The notes: a model not told the origin generated them from the letters alone. Positions 1 to 10,951 are shown, counted from the stretch's first letter. The stretch is DNA of 64,000 nucleotides from Okapia johnstoni (GCA_024291935.2 JAGTYA010000025.1:5849501-5913500); one strand, 5' to 3'. Program-made: numbers and translations.

Positions 1-117
1 TCCCTGTGCAGGGCCTTCCCTGCCCCCCGCCAACAGCCTGCATACAGGGAAATGGTGACCTCAGTTACACACAGTTCAAAAATGAAAAGCTAAAATAAAA
101 TATTGATACCATGCAAA

Positions 118-306
118 AAATAAAACGAGAAACTACTGTATGGCTCAGAGAACTCTACTCCACGCTGTGTGGCGATCTAAATGAGAAGGCAATCCAAGCA
201 AGAGGTATACATGTAGCTGATTCTCTCTGCTGAACAGCAGAAACTAACACAGCATTGTAAAGCAACTATCCTCCAATAAAAAGTAATTTAAAAAAATAAA
301 TAAAAC
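118..306 (+). mobile_element. L1 LINE 3' end fragment
   Basis: This resembles the 3' terminus of artiodactyl L1 elements: a stretch about aborted mRNA-like 'tggctcagagaactc', then 'cagcagaaactaacacagc', 'attgtaaagcaactat' and a final 'ccaataaaaag' followed by an A-rich tail. It is heavily 5'-truncated and has no coding capacity. Confidence 0.7.
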
Positions 307-639
307 TCAGGCTCTTCTAACAATAGGCTGTCTTTCTATTTAGCGCTTCTGTGAGATGGCTACATCGTTACTCAACAGGATGGTATCTCTGCTTTTCTGC
401 TGCCTCCAAACTCTGCGCAGAGGGAAAAAAAAAAAAGCTGAAGCCAGCAATCTCCAAGAGTTTGTGGCTTTAAAAAGAGAATAAAACAAAGCCTGCAAGA
501 GGGAGTAAAACCAACAAGGAGCATCTTCCATTCTCTTAGGAGCCACGACTGTGGGTGTAACCTGGATGCCAGCTAGGAGTCAGGAAGGGGGTGCTGAGTT
601 GGAAGGTACCTCATGCACAGGTCTCCAATTTCCCAGAAT

Positions 640-812
640 TTCAGGACCGGGGCTGGCTTGTGAAAAATGCCAATTGCTGGGCCCCACGCCAGAGTTTCTG
701 ATGCAGTAGGTTTGGGGTGGGACCTAAGAATTTGCATTTTTAACTAGTTCCCAGGCAGAAGGACGCTGCAGGTTCAGACTATACTTTGAGAACGACTGCT
801 CTAGAACAAAGC
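640..812 (+). mobile_element. MER5A-like hAT-Charlie DNA transposon fossil
   Basis: Blocks such as 'ttgctgggccccacgccag', 'agtttctgatgcagtagg', 'aatttgcatttttaac' and a terminal 'ctttgagaacgactg' follow the MER5A consensus order. It is a non-autonomous element with no protein. Confidence 0.7.
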
Positions 813-1381
813 CGTCCAGGTCAGAAGGCTGACCTCAGTTAGGTCAGCCTCCCTCCGCTGACCTCCCTCCGCTGAACACAGAACGTGCAGGCAGACACAT
901 GTGCACACAGGGAGCCGCAGAGAGCCCGGGCCCGACCACTGGTCCTCTGATAGCCAGACTCCCCTGGCACAGCCAACAACTGATGGAACAATTCTCTGGG
1001 GTACGTGGACCTTCTAAGCAGCCCATTCGGGTCCCGCCTGAGCCAGTCACTGCAACAGGTTCTAAGTCACTCCCGAAACCCTTGAAATCCAAAGTGACAG
1101 ATTTCCCTTTTTGGGGGGAGCAGTCACGAGCAATCCCACCCTTTGCACATGGGTAACCACCGGCAGCAAGATCCGCTTTCTGCCTAGTGATGATTTCAAG
1201 TCTCTTTTCAAGTTTCAGAAGAAGCAGCTGAAAGAGGAAATTAAAAAAAAAAAAGACAGGCCCACTCAAGGAGAGCAACAGCATCCCTGGTGGGGGACGG
1301 GGGGGGCACTTCCCCCTAATGCCCAAGTGCAGGGACCCCACCACCCACTGTTGGCAACCACGCCAGCCTCTCACTACTCAC

Positions 1382-2777
1382 CAAAGTAATCAGCCTTCGG
1401 GTGAGCATCCATCTCCCGCTCCAGACGCTGGGTGAGGGCTTCTAACTTCAATTCGGCGGCCGTGGGTCCAAGCTCAGGGCCTGGGATGAGTGTCTGGCAG
1501 GGTAGCCTCACTCTGGGAGAACTCGGTGTCTCTGGGAGCACAGGCCCCAGGCTGCCATCAGAGGCCCAGCCAGAGGCACCTTCTTTACAAGATAACTCAG
1601 GCAGGGTGGACATCACTGGATGGACAAGGCTGTTGGGGCTGAGCTTGGGACCAACGCCAGGATCTGTACAGCCAGGCTTGGGACCCAGCCCAGGGACGGC
1701 ACCCGCCTGCATATGGTCCATGCTGGCTGGCAAGGATGAAGGGGCAGAGCTAGAAAGGTAAGATTTGGGCCCATCTTGGAACCAGGGTTGACGATCCGCA
1801 GTGGGTTTGGGCATTGTGCCTGAAACCTCACTCCCTACCCCCGAGTTTGTTCTGGGAAGCGACCCTTGACTGGGCCGGTTCAGGGCTAGGGACGCTGAGA
1901 AAGAAGGGGTCCTGGGCTGAGCAGACCTCGGGAGGGCCCCATTCTCTGGGCCCGGGGAAGGGAGGCCAGGGCTCACTCGCTGGGAGGAGGCGGTGGTCCA
2001 GACGCCCGCAGGCTTCTCGCTGTTGCCTCCTCCAAGCCCACCATCCTGGCCACTCTGCAAAGACCTGCTGGAGCCTGGGGAGAGCTGCTGGTGGTACAGG
2101 TGAGGATCCCTGGAGGGCTTAGACAGCAGTGGGTCGCTCCCTGGGGTCCCAGACCACCCGCTTCCTACACCCAGCCTGATGCCAGGGGACACTCCCGGGT
2201 CGTCGGCCCACTTGGGGCCTGCCAAGGACAGGTTGTCGTAATAGTCTCCGTGGGTGAGGCAGGAGGGATCCTCACAGGGGCCTGGCCGATGGAAAGCAGA
2301 CATCTCAGAACTCGCCACGCTCTCCTTGGACCCACAGTCTTGGCTGCCTTGCCTCGAGCCACGGACATATAGCTTGGCCCCCCTCTGCTCCTGGGGTGGG
2401 TACAAGGGCTGCCCAGGCACCACGGTGCTGGTCGTCCCAGGGGCCACGGTTGAGGCAGCGAGAGGGGGCTTGGCAGCACCGTCCGTGGCCAGCTTGCTGC
2501 CCCCACCAGCTTCCCGGTGGGCCGGTGGGCCCAGGCGCCCCCCGCCGTTAATGGGACCCCGGCTCCCCCTGGGCAGGGTCTCCTCCTGCAGGAGCTGCTG
2601 CTGCTGGAGGTGGATTTTGGCCATCTTGGTAGCAAACACCCTGCGGGTTTCCTCGAACTCCGGGTTGTTGCCTGCACCCTTGTCCACTCGGAAGAGTCCA
2701 TCTTTGGAGGCCTCGTACATGTTCAGGTCCTCAATGAACTTACTGGCCTCCAGGCCCAGGTCGTCGTACTTATCCAT
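1382..2777 (-). CDS. LIMD1: LIM domain-containing protein 1, first coding exon (pre-LIM region, partial gene)
   Basis: This encodes residues 1-465 plus one base of the next codon. The start MDKYDDLGLEASKFIEDLN is the signature N-terminus of LIMD1. A short glutamine run sits near residues 58-61. The rest is Pro/Ser/Gly-rich and disordered-looking, and the exon ends ALTQRLEREMDAHPKADYFG, immediately before the first LIM zinc finger, with a consensus donor (TTTG|GTGAGT). The ATG at 2777 has a good context (A at -3, G at +4). The frame stays open 24 codons upstream, but family conservation supports this start. LIMD1 (about 676 aa in human) is an Ajuba-family scaffold reported to bind pRb, VHL/PHD2, Argonaute complexes and LATS, acting in hypoxia signalling, miRNA silencing and Hippo signalling. 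The three LIM domains are encoded off the left edge. Ajuba and WTIP are paralogues, but the N-terminus matches LIMD1. Confidence 0.95.
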
Positions 2778-3149
2778 GTTGCTTACCCGGCCTAGCCTAG
2801 TTGAGTGCGTGGAGGTGGGGCGGTGGGGGTCCTGGCAGAGCGCGGACACTCAAGTCCAGCCCAGGACAGGTACAGCCTTCCACCTGCCCACCATTAGAGT
2901 CATGACCCCGGGCCTTAGAGTCCAGCGGATGCTGAGGCCTCAAAGTCACTTGGGCCCAATTTGCTTCCAACTCCCCTTCCCCTCGGAGGTGTCCGCGTGG
3001 GGGCGGCGCTTGGCTGTCCGAGCGGCTGTGAGTTCTTTTCTCCGCTTCAAATCATAAAACGGAAAAGAAATACGGAAGAAAAAAAAAAATCACATCCTCC
3101 TTAAGCAACCAAACTCAAGACACCCACAAGAAGGCAGCAGCCGCTGGAC
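2778..3149 (-). promoter_or_regulatory. LIMD1: LIMD1 5' leader / promoter-proximal region
   Basis: This lies between the LIMD1 start codon and the CpG island. It is moderately GC-rich near the ATG and has an A-rich patch (about 3057-3090). The transcription start is not visible from sequence. The leader could be contiguous from a start just upstream of the ATG, or include a spliced 5' exon from the CpG island (a donor-like CCG|GTACGT at 3243/3242 and an acceptor-like tctgccag near 2838). I see no further coding frame. Confidence 0.5.
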
Positions 3150-3740
3150 AGGAGGGAAAGTTGCGCAGAGAGCTGAGCGCAGAGGGCCCCGGACCGGCCG
3201 GGCCGAAGCGGAGGCGCGGCGGCGGGAGGCGCGAGCACGTACCGGGCGCTCGGTCCTCCGCGGCTTCCCCTGGAGGAGCGGAGCAGCGATCGCGGCCGGC
3301 GCGGGGACGGATCGAGGATCGCGATCCGGGCACACGGGCCGGCCGGGCCCGGCGGGAAGTTCACGGCAGCCGGGCGGGCGGTCTATTGTCCGATGGCGGC
3401 GGCGGCTGGGCGCGCGCGAGCCGGAGGGCGGCGGGACGCGGAAGTGAGTGCGCCGGACGCCGTCCCCGCCGCTCGGTCGCCGGCCGGGCACGTCGCGGGC
3501 CTGCGAGGAGGCGGAGGCGGGGGCGGCGGCCGAGGGGCGGGGGCGCGGGAGAGGGGCGGGGTCGGCGCGCGGCGGGCGCCCCGGGGCAGGCCCGAGCCCG
3601 ACCGCGCTGGGGAACCCGGAGCTGAGTCCCGCGCGCCTCCTCCAGCTCCCGAGCGCGGGGCCGCCCCCGGAGAAGTCCGGCCCGGCTCCGGTCCCTGGGC
3701 AGAGCGGGGCGGAGGCCACTCCGCGGGGATCGCTGGCAGG
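3150..3740. promoter_or_regulatory. LIMD1: CpG island, probable LIMD1 promoter
   Basis: This is a dense run of CpG and GC (for example around 3180-3460 and 3470-3620), unique in a window that is otherwise CpG-poor. It sits directly upstream of LIMD1 exon 1 on the minus strand. It has several GC-box-like tracts (ggggcgggg-type near 3530-3560) and an ETS-like cgcggaagtg at 3438-3447. Published work places an Ets-factor (PU.1) dependent promoter in the human LIMD1 CpG island; I cannot assign the exact orthologous site. Long open frames here on both strands reflect GC content, not genes. Confidence 0.75.
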
Positions 3741-4794
3741 CGACCTGGACGGCTTGCGTGGACCGGAGACATGCCGCTTGAGCTTGGCAGGAGTCTCGAG
3801 GTAGCGCGTTCCTCGCCCCCTCGTGCCTCAGTTCCCCGAGTGGAAAGCCAACCCCTTGTTCCGGCTTTGCCCCGGCCTTGCCCTCGCCCCTACACAAGGT
3901 GCAGGATTGGCGACCCACGGAGTCACCTGTGGGCTGGCCCAAGTCCTCTTGGACAGGTAGGGAGACTGAGGCATCGAGGAAAAAGTGTCCAAGACGCCAT
4001 CATGACTAGCAAACCGTGGATGGGTGCCCAGGTCCTCTGAAAGGAGGTTAAAAGGCACATTGTTTTCCGGAGCCAGCGTCCTAAGTCCCTCTGTTCGGCC
4101 ATAAATTCACGTGCCCTGCTGGCTTATTATTCATGGGAGGATTTCTGATCCCCCAAGTAGATCCGTGCGACTCTGGGGGTGCCAGGCCTGACTCCTGGGC
4201 GCCCAGCAAGGCCCACCACTCCCTGCACCACCTCCGAGGTGACCCTGAAGAGGTTTTATTTCCCAGAGAGCAGACATCGTGATCCTAAGGCCGATACCAG
4301 ACCGGTCAGTTCCCTGGTTAAACCCTCAGTGCTTACCAGGGACTTGCATTGAAACCGACCCCACAACGGCCTTCCTGCCCTGGCAGGGTCTGCCTCCCTG
4401 GGGGCAGGTCTGATTGGGGAGTCTTCCCTGCCACTAGTTGCCAGAGCTTCCTGGTGTCTGCCCAGAGCTGGCCCTTGAACTTCTCCATGGCTCATCCTTA
4501 CCATCTCTGCCAAAATAACCGTCTCTAGAATCCTTCTTTTTCGGCACCCTCTTTATTTCCTCATCAGTTCTGATCACTATTTATATTTATCTGTTTACAT
4601 GTGGTGTTTTGGTGGTTGGTGGGTTTTCCACCCCATTAGACCATATCTGTATGCCCAGTATCTATATATCACAGTACCTAATGGTTGAATAAGTGAATTA
4701 GTGAATCTATTTGCCAGCGTTGTGACAAGGAACAAATAATGCAATACACATGACAGTGCTTTGTACTCTGTAAATCCAAAATGTGGTTCATGGG
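3741..4794. other. Intergenic, no gene seen
   Basis: This is sequence upstream of the LIMD1 CpG island. CpG density falls off by about 3.8 kb. I see no conserved coding frame, RNA gene or clear repeat, apart from AT-rich stretches near 4540-4700. Regulatory elements cannot be excluded. Confidence 0.5.
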
Positions 4795-4796
4795 CA

Positions 4797-5594
4797 GGTA
4801 GACAACCTCAGACATGCAGATGACACCATATTAAGGGCAGAAAGCGAAGAGGAACTAAAGAGCCTCTTGATGAAGGTGAAGAGGAGAGTGAAAAAGCTAG
4901 CTTAAAACTCAACATTCAAAAAACAAAAGACGATGGCATCTGGTCCCATCACTTCATGGCAAATAGATGGCAAAACAATGGAAACAGTAGGAGATTTTAT
5001 TTTCTTGGGCTCCAAAATCACTGTAGATGGTGACTGCAGCCATGAAATTAAAAGACGCTTGCTCCTTGAAAGAAAAGCTATGACAAACCTAGACAGTGTA
5101 TTACAAAGCACAGACATCACTTTGCTGACAAAGGTTCATATAGTCAAAGGTGTGGTTTTTCCAGTAGTCATGTATGGATGTGAGAGTTGGACTGTGAAGA
5201 AAGCTGAGCGCCAAAGAATTGATGCTTTTGAACTGTGGTGTTGGAGAAGACTCTTGAGAGTCCCTTGGACTGCAAGGAGATCCAACCAGTCAATCTTAAA
5301 GGAAATCAGTCCTGAATATTCATTGGAAGGACTGATGCTGAAGTTGAAGCTCCAATACTTTGGCCACCTGATGCGAAGAGCCAACTCATTGGAAAAGACG
5401 CTGGGAAAGATTTCGGACAGGAGGAGAAGGGGACGACAGAGGACGCGAGATGGTTGGATGGCATCACTGACTCAACGACGTAAGTTTGAGCAGACTCTGG
5501 GAAATGGTGGGGGACAGGGAAGCCTGGCATGCTACAGTCCATGGGGTCGCAAAGAGTCAGACATGACTGAGTGACTGAACTGAACTGATAGGAG
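4797..5594 (+). mobile_element. BovB (RTE) LINE, 5'-truncated
   Basis: This is the C-terminal part of the BovB reverse transcriptase ORF plus the 3' end. Conserved pieces read [44 protein letters not shown] and [12 protein letters not shown]. It ends in the usual 'catggggtcgcaaagagtc...gactgaactgaactga' tail. The open frame (4933-5574) is a remnant: the polymerase palm sits at the truncated edge, where the usual YADD reads HADD, and the endonuclease half is gone. It is not a functional gene. Confidence 0.93.
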
Positions 5595-5964
5595 GTACAG
5601 AGAGTTAGCTGAGAGTGACCCGGGGATGTGGCTGCAGGGAATTGGCTGTTTAGGGCAGTGAAAGCGTGAATGGGCTGAAGAAGAATTCATGATGGAAGCA
5701 TGAAGCCTCCCCCTGTGCTCCCCACCCCCACCTCCACTCCCACCCAAGATCCTGGCCCTGAACCACAAGAAGGCCGGCCAGCACAGGGTACGTGTCTCTC
5801 CAGCCAAAGTTCCGTTGCACAGATGTGGGTGTGGAGTTGGGTCTAACCAGGGCTGCCTTTTGCCAAGTGAGCGCAATGTAACTAGAGAGACAAGAGAGTG
5901 ACTGTCTCTTCTGCCTAGAACTGCTCCACAGATATGCCTCTGACTCCCTGCTTTATAGTCCTCA

Positions 5965-6195
5965 GGTCTTCCACTCAATGGTCACTTCCCTGGGAAGTCT
6001 GCCTGCCCCCTCTCCATCCCCAACCCTACCTGCCCCCACAGTGACCAGCTGTCTCCTCACCAGAATGCAAACATCACGAGGCCCCATCTCTGCCCATTTT
6101 GTTCATCACAATAGCCCAGGAAAGCAAAACAGTGCCTGGTGTGTGGTAAGGGCCCCCAAATGCCTGAGAAATGAATGCATGAGTCACATCAGAAG
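5965..6195 (+). mobile_element. L2-like LINE 3' fragment
   Basis: The order 'gtcacttccctgggaag', 'tctgcccattttgttc', 'acagtgcctggtgtgtgg' and 'gaaatgaatgcatgag' follows the 3' end of mammalian L2 elements. It is old and diverged. Confidence 0.55.
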
Positions 6196-6230
6196 AGGAA
6201 GTACAGATGTTACCATCCACAGAGAGAATT

Positions 6231-6492
6231 AATTGGACTTCGGAACTCCCTAGGGTTAAGAATCCACCTGCCAATGCAGGGGACACAGGTTTGATCCCTG
6301 GTCCAGGAAGACCCCACATGCCACGGGGCAACTAAGCCTGTGCGCCACAACAAGGGAAGCTGCCACAGTGAGAAGCTCGTGCCCTGCAACTAGAGAGTAG
6401 CCCCTACTCGCCGCAACTAGAGAAAAGGCCGCGTGCAGCAACGGAGATCCAGCACAGCCAAAAATAAATCAATAAAACTATTAAAATAAATG
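6231..6492 (+). mobile_element. CHR-type tRNA-Glu SINE
   Basis: The tRNA-derived head has a B-box-like 'ggtttgatccctggtcc'. It is followed by the CHR body ('acatgccacggggcaacta', 'cgcaactagagaaaaggcc', 'gatccagcacagcc') and an A-rich 'aaaaataaat' tail. Confidence 0.85.
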
Positions 6493-8239
6493 AATAAATA
6501 AGCTATAAAGACATGTCCATAGTAATTAAATCAACAACGACAACAAAAGAATTCGTTGGACTTAACAGTGACCCAGATTCAGAGAAGCAATTTGGAGAAG
6601 AATACAGAGGAGACTGTATTCTTCCTCTTGTAACTCGCTGTGTCACTACAAACCTTCTGCAGATCTTGTTTGATCACCTTGTACCAAATATTTGATCTGC
6701 CTCAGAGATCGTATATTTGCCAGGCAAGAGTATGACTACATAAAATTGTACGTGTGTGTGTCTGAACGTATAAGGGAACGTATTGGACTGAAGAATATCT
6801 GTTTGCATGCCTACATATATGTTTTTTATATAAGTGTGTATAAAAAATCATTGACTAAACAAGCATTTGAAAAACCCTCGTCCAACAGACTGGAGGCAGT
6901 AAACGGTGCTCAGACAGCCAATGAATTACCAGGGGGCCCAGGAGGCAAAGGGCCCCCATCCTTGGACGGAGCCCTGCTTATTTTGCAGTTAACTGAAAGG
7001 GCCTTTCTGTCCCGTTTGCTGGGCTACAGGGAATGTCCCAGCACACAATGCGGTGAGTGTCCTAAAGCTGGAGGGCTACTTCAGGGAGAGCTCTAAAAAG
7101 AATCTTTGTGTTTCAGCCAGGCGGATGGATGAAGAACTAAGAATCCAGGTTCCTCTGGGCTCTTTCCATCCCACGGATGCCTCAAGCAGGCCAGGAAACC
7201 CTGGCCCTTCCAAAGCTGTTTCCTGAACCTTATGCTTTCTCTCTGGTCCCAAGTTTCACTGTGGAACTGTCCCATGAATGGAGAGAAGCAGCTTCGATGA
7301 AGGCCCTTTCCTGGCACGTCTAATGAGCCTGTGTCTCATGAATGTCTGCCCTGGAAAGCTGCCCAAGCCAGACCCAGATATGAGGACCATGACCTTGCGC
7401 TGCGTGTGCTACCGGCGCCTGCTCTTGACCAGTCTCAGCCCCACACCCCGGGCCTTCCGCTGCACAGGAAGACCCAGCTGCAGGCATGTGCCTGGCCACA
7501 GGGCCCCACGTGGCTCTCCACAAGGCTCCCCACACACCCATGGGGGAGGGAGGCTGCCCCCTGGCCCTGGCCCAACCCCTCCTGGGCCATCTGCTCAGAG
7601 TGCAGTGAAATATGTTTAGCAGAACACAGTGAACTGGAGTGCTGATTTTTGAATCAGCACCAATTTTCTGCTTACTCCTTTTTGTGTGTGTGTGTGTGGT
7701 TGTTAAATAAGTAATACAAGTATATGGCTTCAAGTTCAAAAGGTGCAAATGAGCACATGTGGTGAAAGGAGTCTCTGGTGCTCCTCCAGACACATCCTAT
7801 GACCAAAGTACACAGGCATGTACGTTTCTTTCTTGCTTTTTTTTTTTTTAACACAGAAAGTAAAAGTGCACTGCCCTTTGCTTTTTGCATTTAACAATAC
7901 GCTTAGAAACCTTTTCACATCATTTCACATGCAGCTGGCTTGTTCTCTTAGAGGGCTAACATTTCTTTCTTTGGGTGAGTCATATATTTCTTAACCAGTC
8001 TCTTGTTCACAAACATTTAGGCCGCTTCCAGGCTTTCACTATTACATATTCTGTGGCCACGGCTGACTTATAAACCGTATCACACCTGTGCAAGCAGGGC
8101 CCTGGGATAAACACCCATGAGGCAGGCATACTCTTGAGAATTCCACCATACTGCCTGGATTTCTTCATCGTCACCAAGGAGCTCCGCCTTGCTCTCTGCT
8201 GGTTACTGTCTCAATGGAGTCAGAGTTAGAACCGTTGAT
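6493..8239. other. Intergenic, no gene seen
   Basis: No conserved coding sequence is visible. It contains a short TG microsatellite at about 7682-7699, a T-run near 7839-7850, and an AT-rich tract at 7700-8080 that looks like a very old LINE remnant I cannot name. Open frames around 7093-7793 are short and unconvincing. Confidence 0.45.
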
Positions 8240-8378
8240 GAGTCATAACAGGAACAACGATTATGAAAAGCATCAGCACCTACGCTTTGCCCAGCACCAT
8301 TCTCTACACCCAGTATAGGTTACAGTGTTGATTCCTCATAATAGCTCATGAGATAGGTTCTATTCATGCCCTCCTTTA

Positions 8379-8730
8379 AAAAAAAAAAAAAAAAAAACTT
8401 TTTATTGTATATTAGAGTATCACTGATTAAATATAGAAGGCAAAAAGAGAAGAGGGTGGCAGAGGATGAGATGGTTAGATGGCATTGCCGACTCAATGGA
8501 CATGAGTTTGAGCAAACTCCAAGAGACAGTGAAGGACAGGGAAGGCTAGCGTGCTGCAGTCCATGGGATTGCAAAGAGTTGGACACAACTGAGCAACTGA
8601 ACAACCACAAGGGCTGATTAACAATGTTGTGATACTTTCAGGTGGACAGCAAAGCAACTCAGCCACACATATACATGTATCCATTCTCCCCCAAACTCCC
8701 CTCCTGTCCAGGCTGCCACACAGCATTGAT
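8379..8730 (-). mobile_element. L1 3' end inserted in MIR, itself split by a BovB tail
   Basis: In reverse orientation it reads as an L1 3' terminus: 'ctttttattgtatattagag' and 'acaatgttgtgatactttc...ggtggacagcaaagcaact'. A homopolymer A run (8378-8397) adjoins its tail end on the plus strand. It is interrupted at about 8432-8599 by a BovB 3' fragment. Confidence 0.7.
8431..8600 (+). mobile_element. BovB 3' tail fragment nested in L1
   Basis: This is the BovB terminal segment ('ggatgagatggttagatggc', 'catgagtttgagcaaactcc', 'gcaaagagttggacacaact'). The 8-bp sequence CTGATTAA occurs on both sides (8423-8430 and 8594-8601), consistent with a target-site duplication. Confidence 0.75.
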
Positions 8731-8989
8731 ATGCCCTCCTTTATACAAGCAAGGAAACTGAGGCACAGAGGAAGAAAGGCACTTGCTTGAAATTCCACAG
8801 CTAGGAGGCATCTGGGATTGGAACACAGGCAGCTCAGCTCTGTGACACATCACTTCTCATGCCAAAATCTTCTAAGTAATCATTGGCTACTAAAGCTGCT
8901 TCCAGGGTGTGTGTATCAGTGGGTGCTTGCCTGCAAAGCCCAAATGGGAACTGTATCTTCTATTTGCAACATCACTACGTACCCAGAAG

Positions 8990-9105
8990 GAGGATGGACC
9001 AGCTTGTGCACTCTGTGAGGGCAGGGACCAGCTCTGCCTTGTTCACCCTGGTATCCTACAAGCTGCTCAACCAGTTACTGTTGAATGACTGAATGAATAT
9101 TATCC
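8990..9105 (+). mobile_element. L2-like LINE 3' fragment
   Basis: 'tgtgagggcagggaccagct...ttgttcaccctggtatcc' and the final 'gaatgactgaatgaat' follow the L2 3' terminus. Confidence 0.6.
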
Positions 9106-9136
9106 TGGATAATAATACTGCCAGGGAACTTTCCCG

Positions 9137-9328
9137 GGCTCCCCGGGTGGCCCAGTGGTAAGGAATCCTCCTGCCAATGCAGAAGACTCAGGAGACGCAG
9201 ATTCGATCCCTGGGCGGGGAGATGCACTGGAGGAGGACATGGCAACCCACTCTAGTATTCCTGCCTGGAAAATCCCACGGACAGAGGAGCCTGGCGGGCT
9301 ACAGTCCGTAAGGTCACAGAGAGTGAGG
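9137..9328 (+). mobile_element. Bov-tA type SINE
   Basis: This is the tRNA-derived head ('aatcctcctgccaatgcag', 'gattcgatccctgggcgggg') fused to the BovB-like body ('ggcaacccactctagtattc', 'gacagaggagcctggcgg'). Confidence 0.88.
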
Positions 9329-9575
9329 TTGTTGTTGTTGTTGTTCAGTCACCCAGTCGTGTCTCTTTGTGACCCCGTGGACTGCAGCATGCAAGGCTTC
9401 CTGTTCCTCACCACCTCCCAGAGTTTGCCCAAGCTCACGTTCGTGCCATCCAGCCATCGCATCCTCTGATGCCCTCTTCTCCTTCTCCCCTCAATCTTTC
9501 CCAGCATCAGGGACTTTTCCAATGAGTTGTCTGCATCAGATGACCAGTATACTGGAGCTCCCGCTTCAGCATCAG
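9329..9575 (-). mobile_element. BovB 3' fragment
   Basis: This is the reverse complement of the BovB terminus: a GTT microsatellite at the tail, then 'ttcagtcacccagtcgtgtc', 'catccagccatcgcatcctc' and 'ttttccaatgagttg'. Confidence 0.85.
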
Positions 9576-9616
9576 CAAGAGTCAGGTACAAGTGAGCAAC
9601 TGAGCACACACACACA

Positions 9617-9742
9617 AAGGGGACTTCCCTGGTGGCGCAGTGGTTAGGGTTCCATGTTTCCAACTGCAGGGGGTGTGGGTTTGATCCCTGGTCCGGAAAC
9701 TAAGATCCATACTGCATGGTGTGGCAAAAAAAAAATTTTTTT
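9617..9742 (+). mobile_element. CHR-type SINE, short
   Basis: 'ggggacttccctggtggcgc', 'gggtttgatccctggtccgg' and 'gtgtggcaaaaaaaaa' identify the tRNA-Glu SINE family. Confidence 0.85.
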
Positions 9743-9749
9743 GAATGCT

Positions 9750-9965
9750 AGTAATAGCTGATATTTATGGAGCACGAGCTAAGAGTTTGCCATAAATTAT
9801 CTCATTTAATCCTCACAATGGCTCTCTGAGATAAAGTCCATTGTTACTTCCATTTTACAGATGGAAAAACAGAGGCTCACAGAGGTTGAGTAAGTTGCCC
9901 AAGGACACACAGCTGGTATTAACAGATGAGTTGGGATTTGATCCCAGTATGTCTGCTCTCTACCT
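9750..9965 (-). mobile_element. MIR SINE
   Basis: This is the reverse-oriented MIR core: 'ttatctcatttaatcctcac', 'ccattttacagatgg', 'aagttgcccaaggacacac' and 'ttgggatttgatcccag'. Confidence 0.8.
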
Positions 9966-10084
9966 GAGATTTCTGAGGTCCTGTCTGCACCTGTTTGTGA
10001 GTCCACAAATTTCCTACTTAGGAATTGACCTCCACTGGATGCAGCCTGAAGATAAGAGCTACATGTCCTTTTAAAAAAAATCAA

Positions 10085-10610
10085 ATAAACTTAATTTTTA
10101 GAGCAGTTTTAAGAATAGAAAGTACACTTTAGTGTACTCCAAGTACAATTTTCAGTTTCATAGAAATACTGAGTGGAAAATACAGAGATTTCCCATATGC
10201 TTCCTGACCCTACACATATAGCCTCCTCCACCATCAACATCCTGACCAGAATGGTATAACTATTACAATCAATGGATTTATGCTAACACATCACTATCAC
10301 CCCAAATCCACAGTTTACCTGAGGGTTCATTCTTGGTGTCATACAGTCTATGGATCTGAACAAACGTAAAATGATGTATATCCACCATTATAGTATCATA
10401 CGGAGCAGTCTCACTGCTCTAAAAGTCCTCTGCCAGCTCATCTCTCTCTCTCCCCTCTAAGCCCTGAAAACCACTGATCTTTTTCTGTCTCCGTAGTCTT
10501 GCATTTTCTAGAACGTCATATAGTTTCAGTCATTTCAGATTGGCTCTTTCACTGAGTAAGTCTCACTGAAGTTCCCCCCATGTCTTTTCATGATTTAGAG
10601 TAAATAGGTT
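10085..10610. mobile_element. Ancient L1M-type LINE remnant
   Basis: Blocks 'tttttagagcagttttaag', 'tgtatatccaccattatagt' and 'aaccactgatctttttctgt' are characteristic of an old mammalian L1 non-coding segment. Orientation is not determined. Confidence 0.5.
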
Positions 10611-10951
10611 ACAGTTTGTATCTGGGGGGAGGAAAAGCTAATAAAGTTTAAAGACAGAAAAAAGAAAGACAGCTAAAAATGAAGCAACTGAGTCTGTGGA
10701 CCTGAAAACAAACAGGCTGAACAGAAGGAGAAGGCGGTCTGTCTACCCCAGGGCCCCCGAGGAGCTGCCAGCCCTTCACACAGGGCCCCAGGCTGACACT
10801 TCAATCACGGTCTTCAAGTGAAGGCAAGCAGAGAAGCACCAACAAGAATGAAACAAGAAGACGTGCATCACACAGCTCCACGCCTCTGTCCCTTTACCAG
10901 CCAAGTTGCCCATACCGGGTACAAGGAACTCATTTAAAAAATAAACAAAAC

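Larger units (their letters stand above)
1..1381 (-). other. LIMD1: LIMD1 intron 1 (5' part, truncated by window edge)
   Basis: On the minus strand this follows the splice donor after the first LIMD1 coding exon (TTTG|GTGAGT, intron starting at 1381). It holds an L1 3' fragment and a MER5A-like element. The rest, including 813-1381, shows no exon: short open frames here match nothing I know and lack paired splice sites. The remaining LIMD1 exons, encoding three LIM domains, lie outside the window. Confidence 0.85.
8240..8860 (-). mobile_element. MIR SINE split by a nested L1 insertion
   Basis: The two MIR halves are at about 8240-8378 and 8731-8860 (reverse orientation: 'ctcatgagataggttctatt' then 'aaggaaactgaggcacagag'). 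They are separated by an insertion flanked by identical 13-bp copies of ATGCCCTCCTTTA at 8366-8378 and 8731-8743. Confidence 0.75.

Noticed and set aside
3090..4040. Arg/Ala/Pro-rich open frames on both strands over the CpG island
   Set aside because: High GC removes stop codons; overlapping frames on both strands without conservation are expected and are not genes.
4933..5574. 213-codon open frame with reverse-transcriptase-like protein
   Set aside because: It is a truncated BovB element, not a host gene; similar frames at 17.9-19.0, 35.1-36.0, 57.5-58.4 and 62.8-63.1 kb have the same origin.
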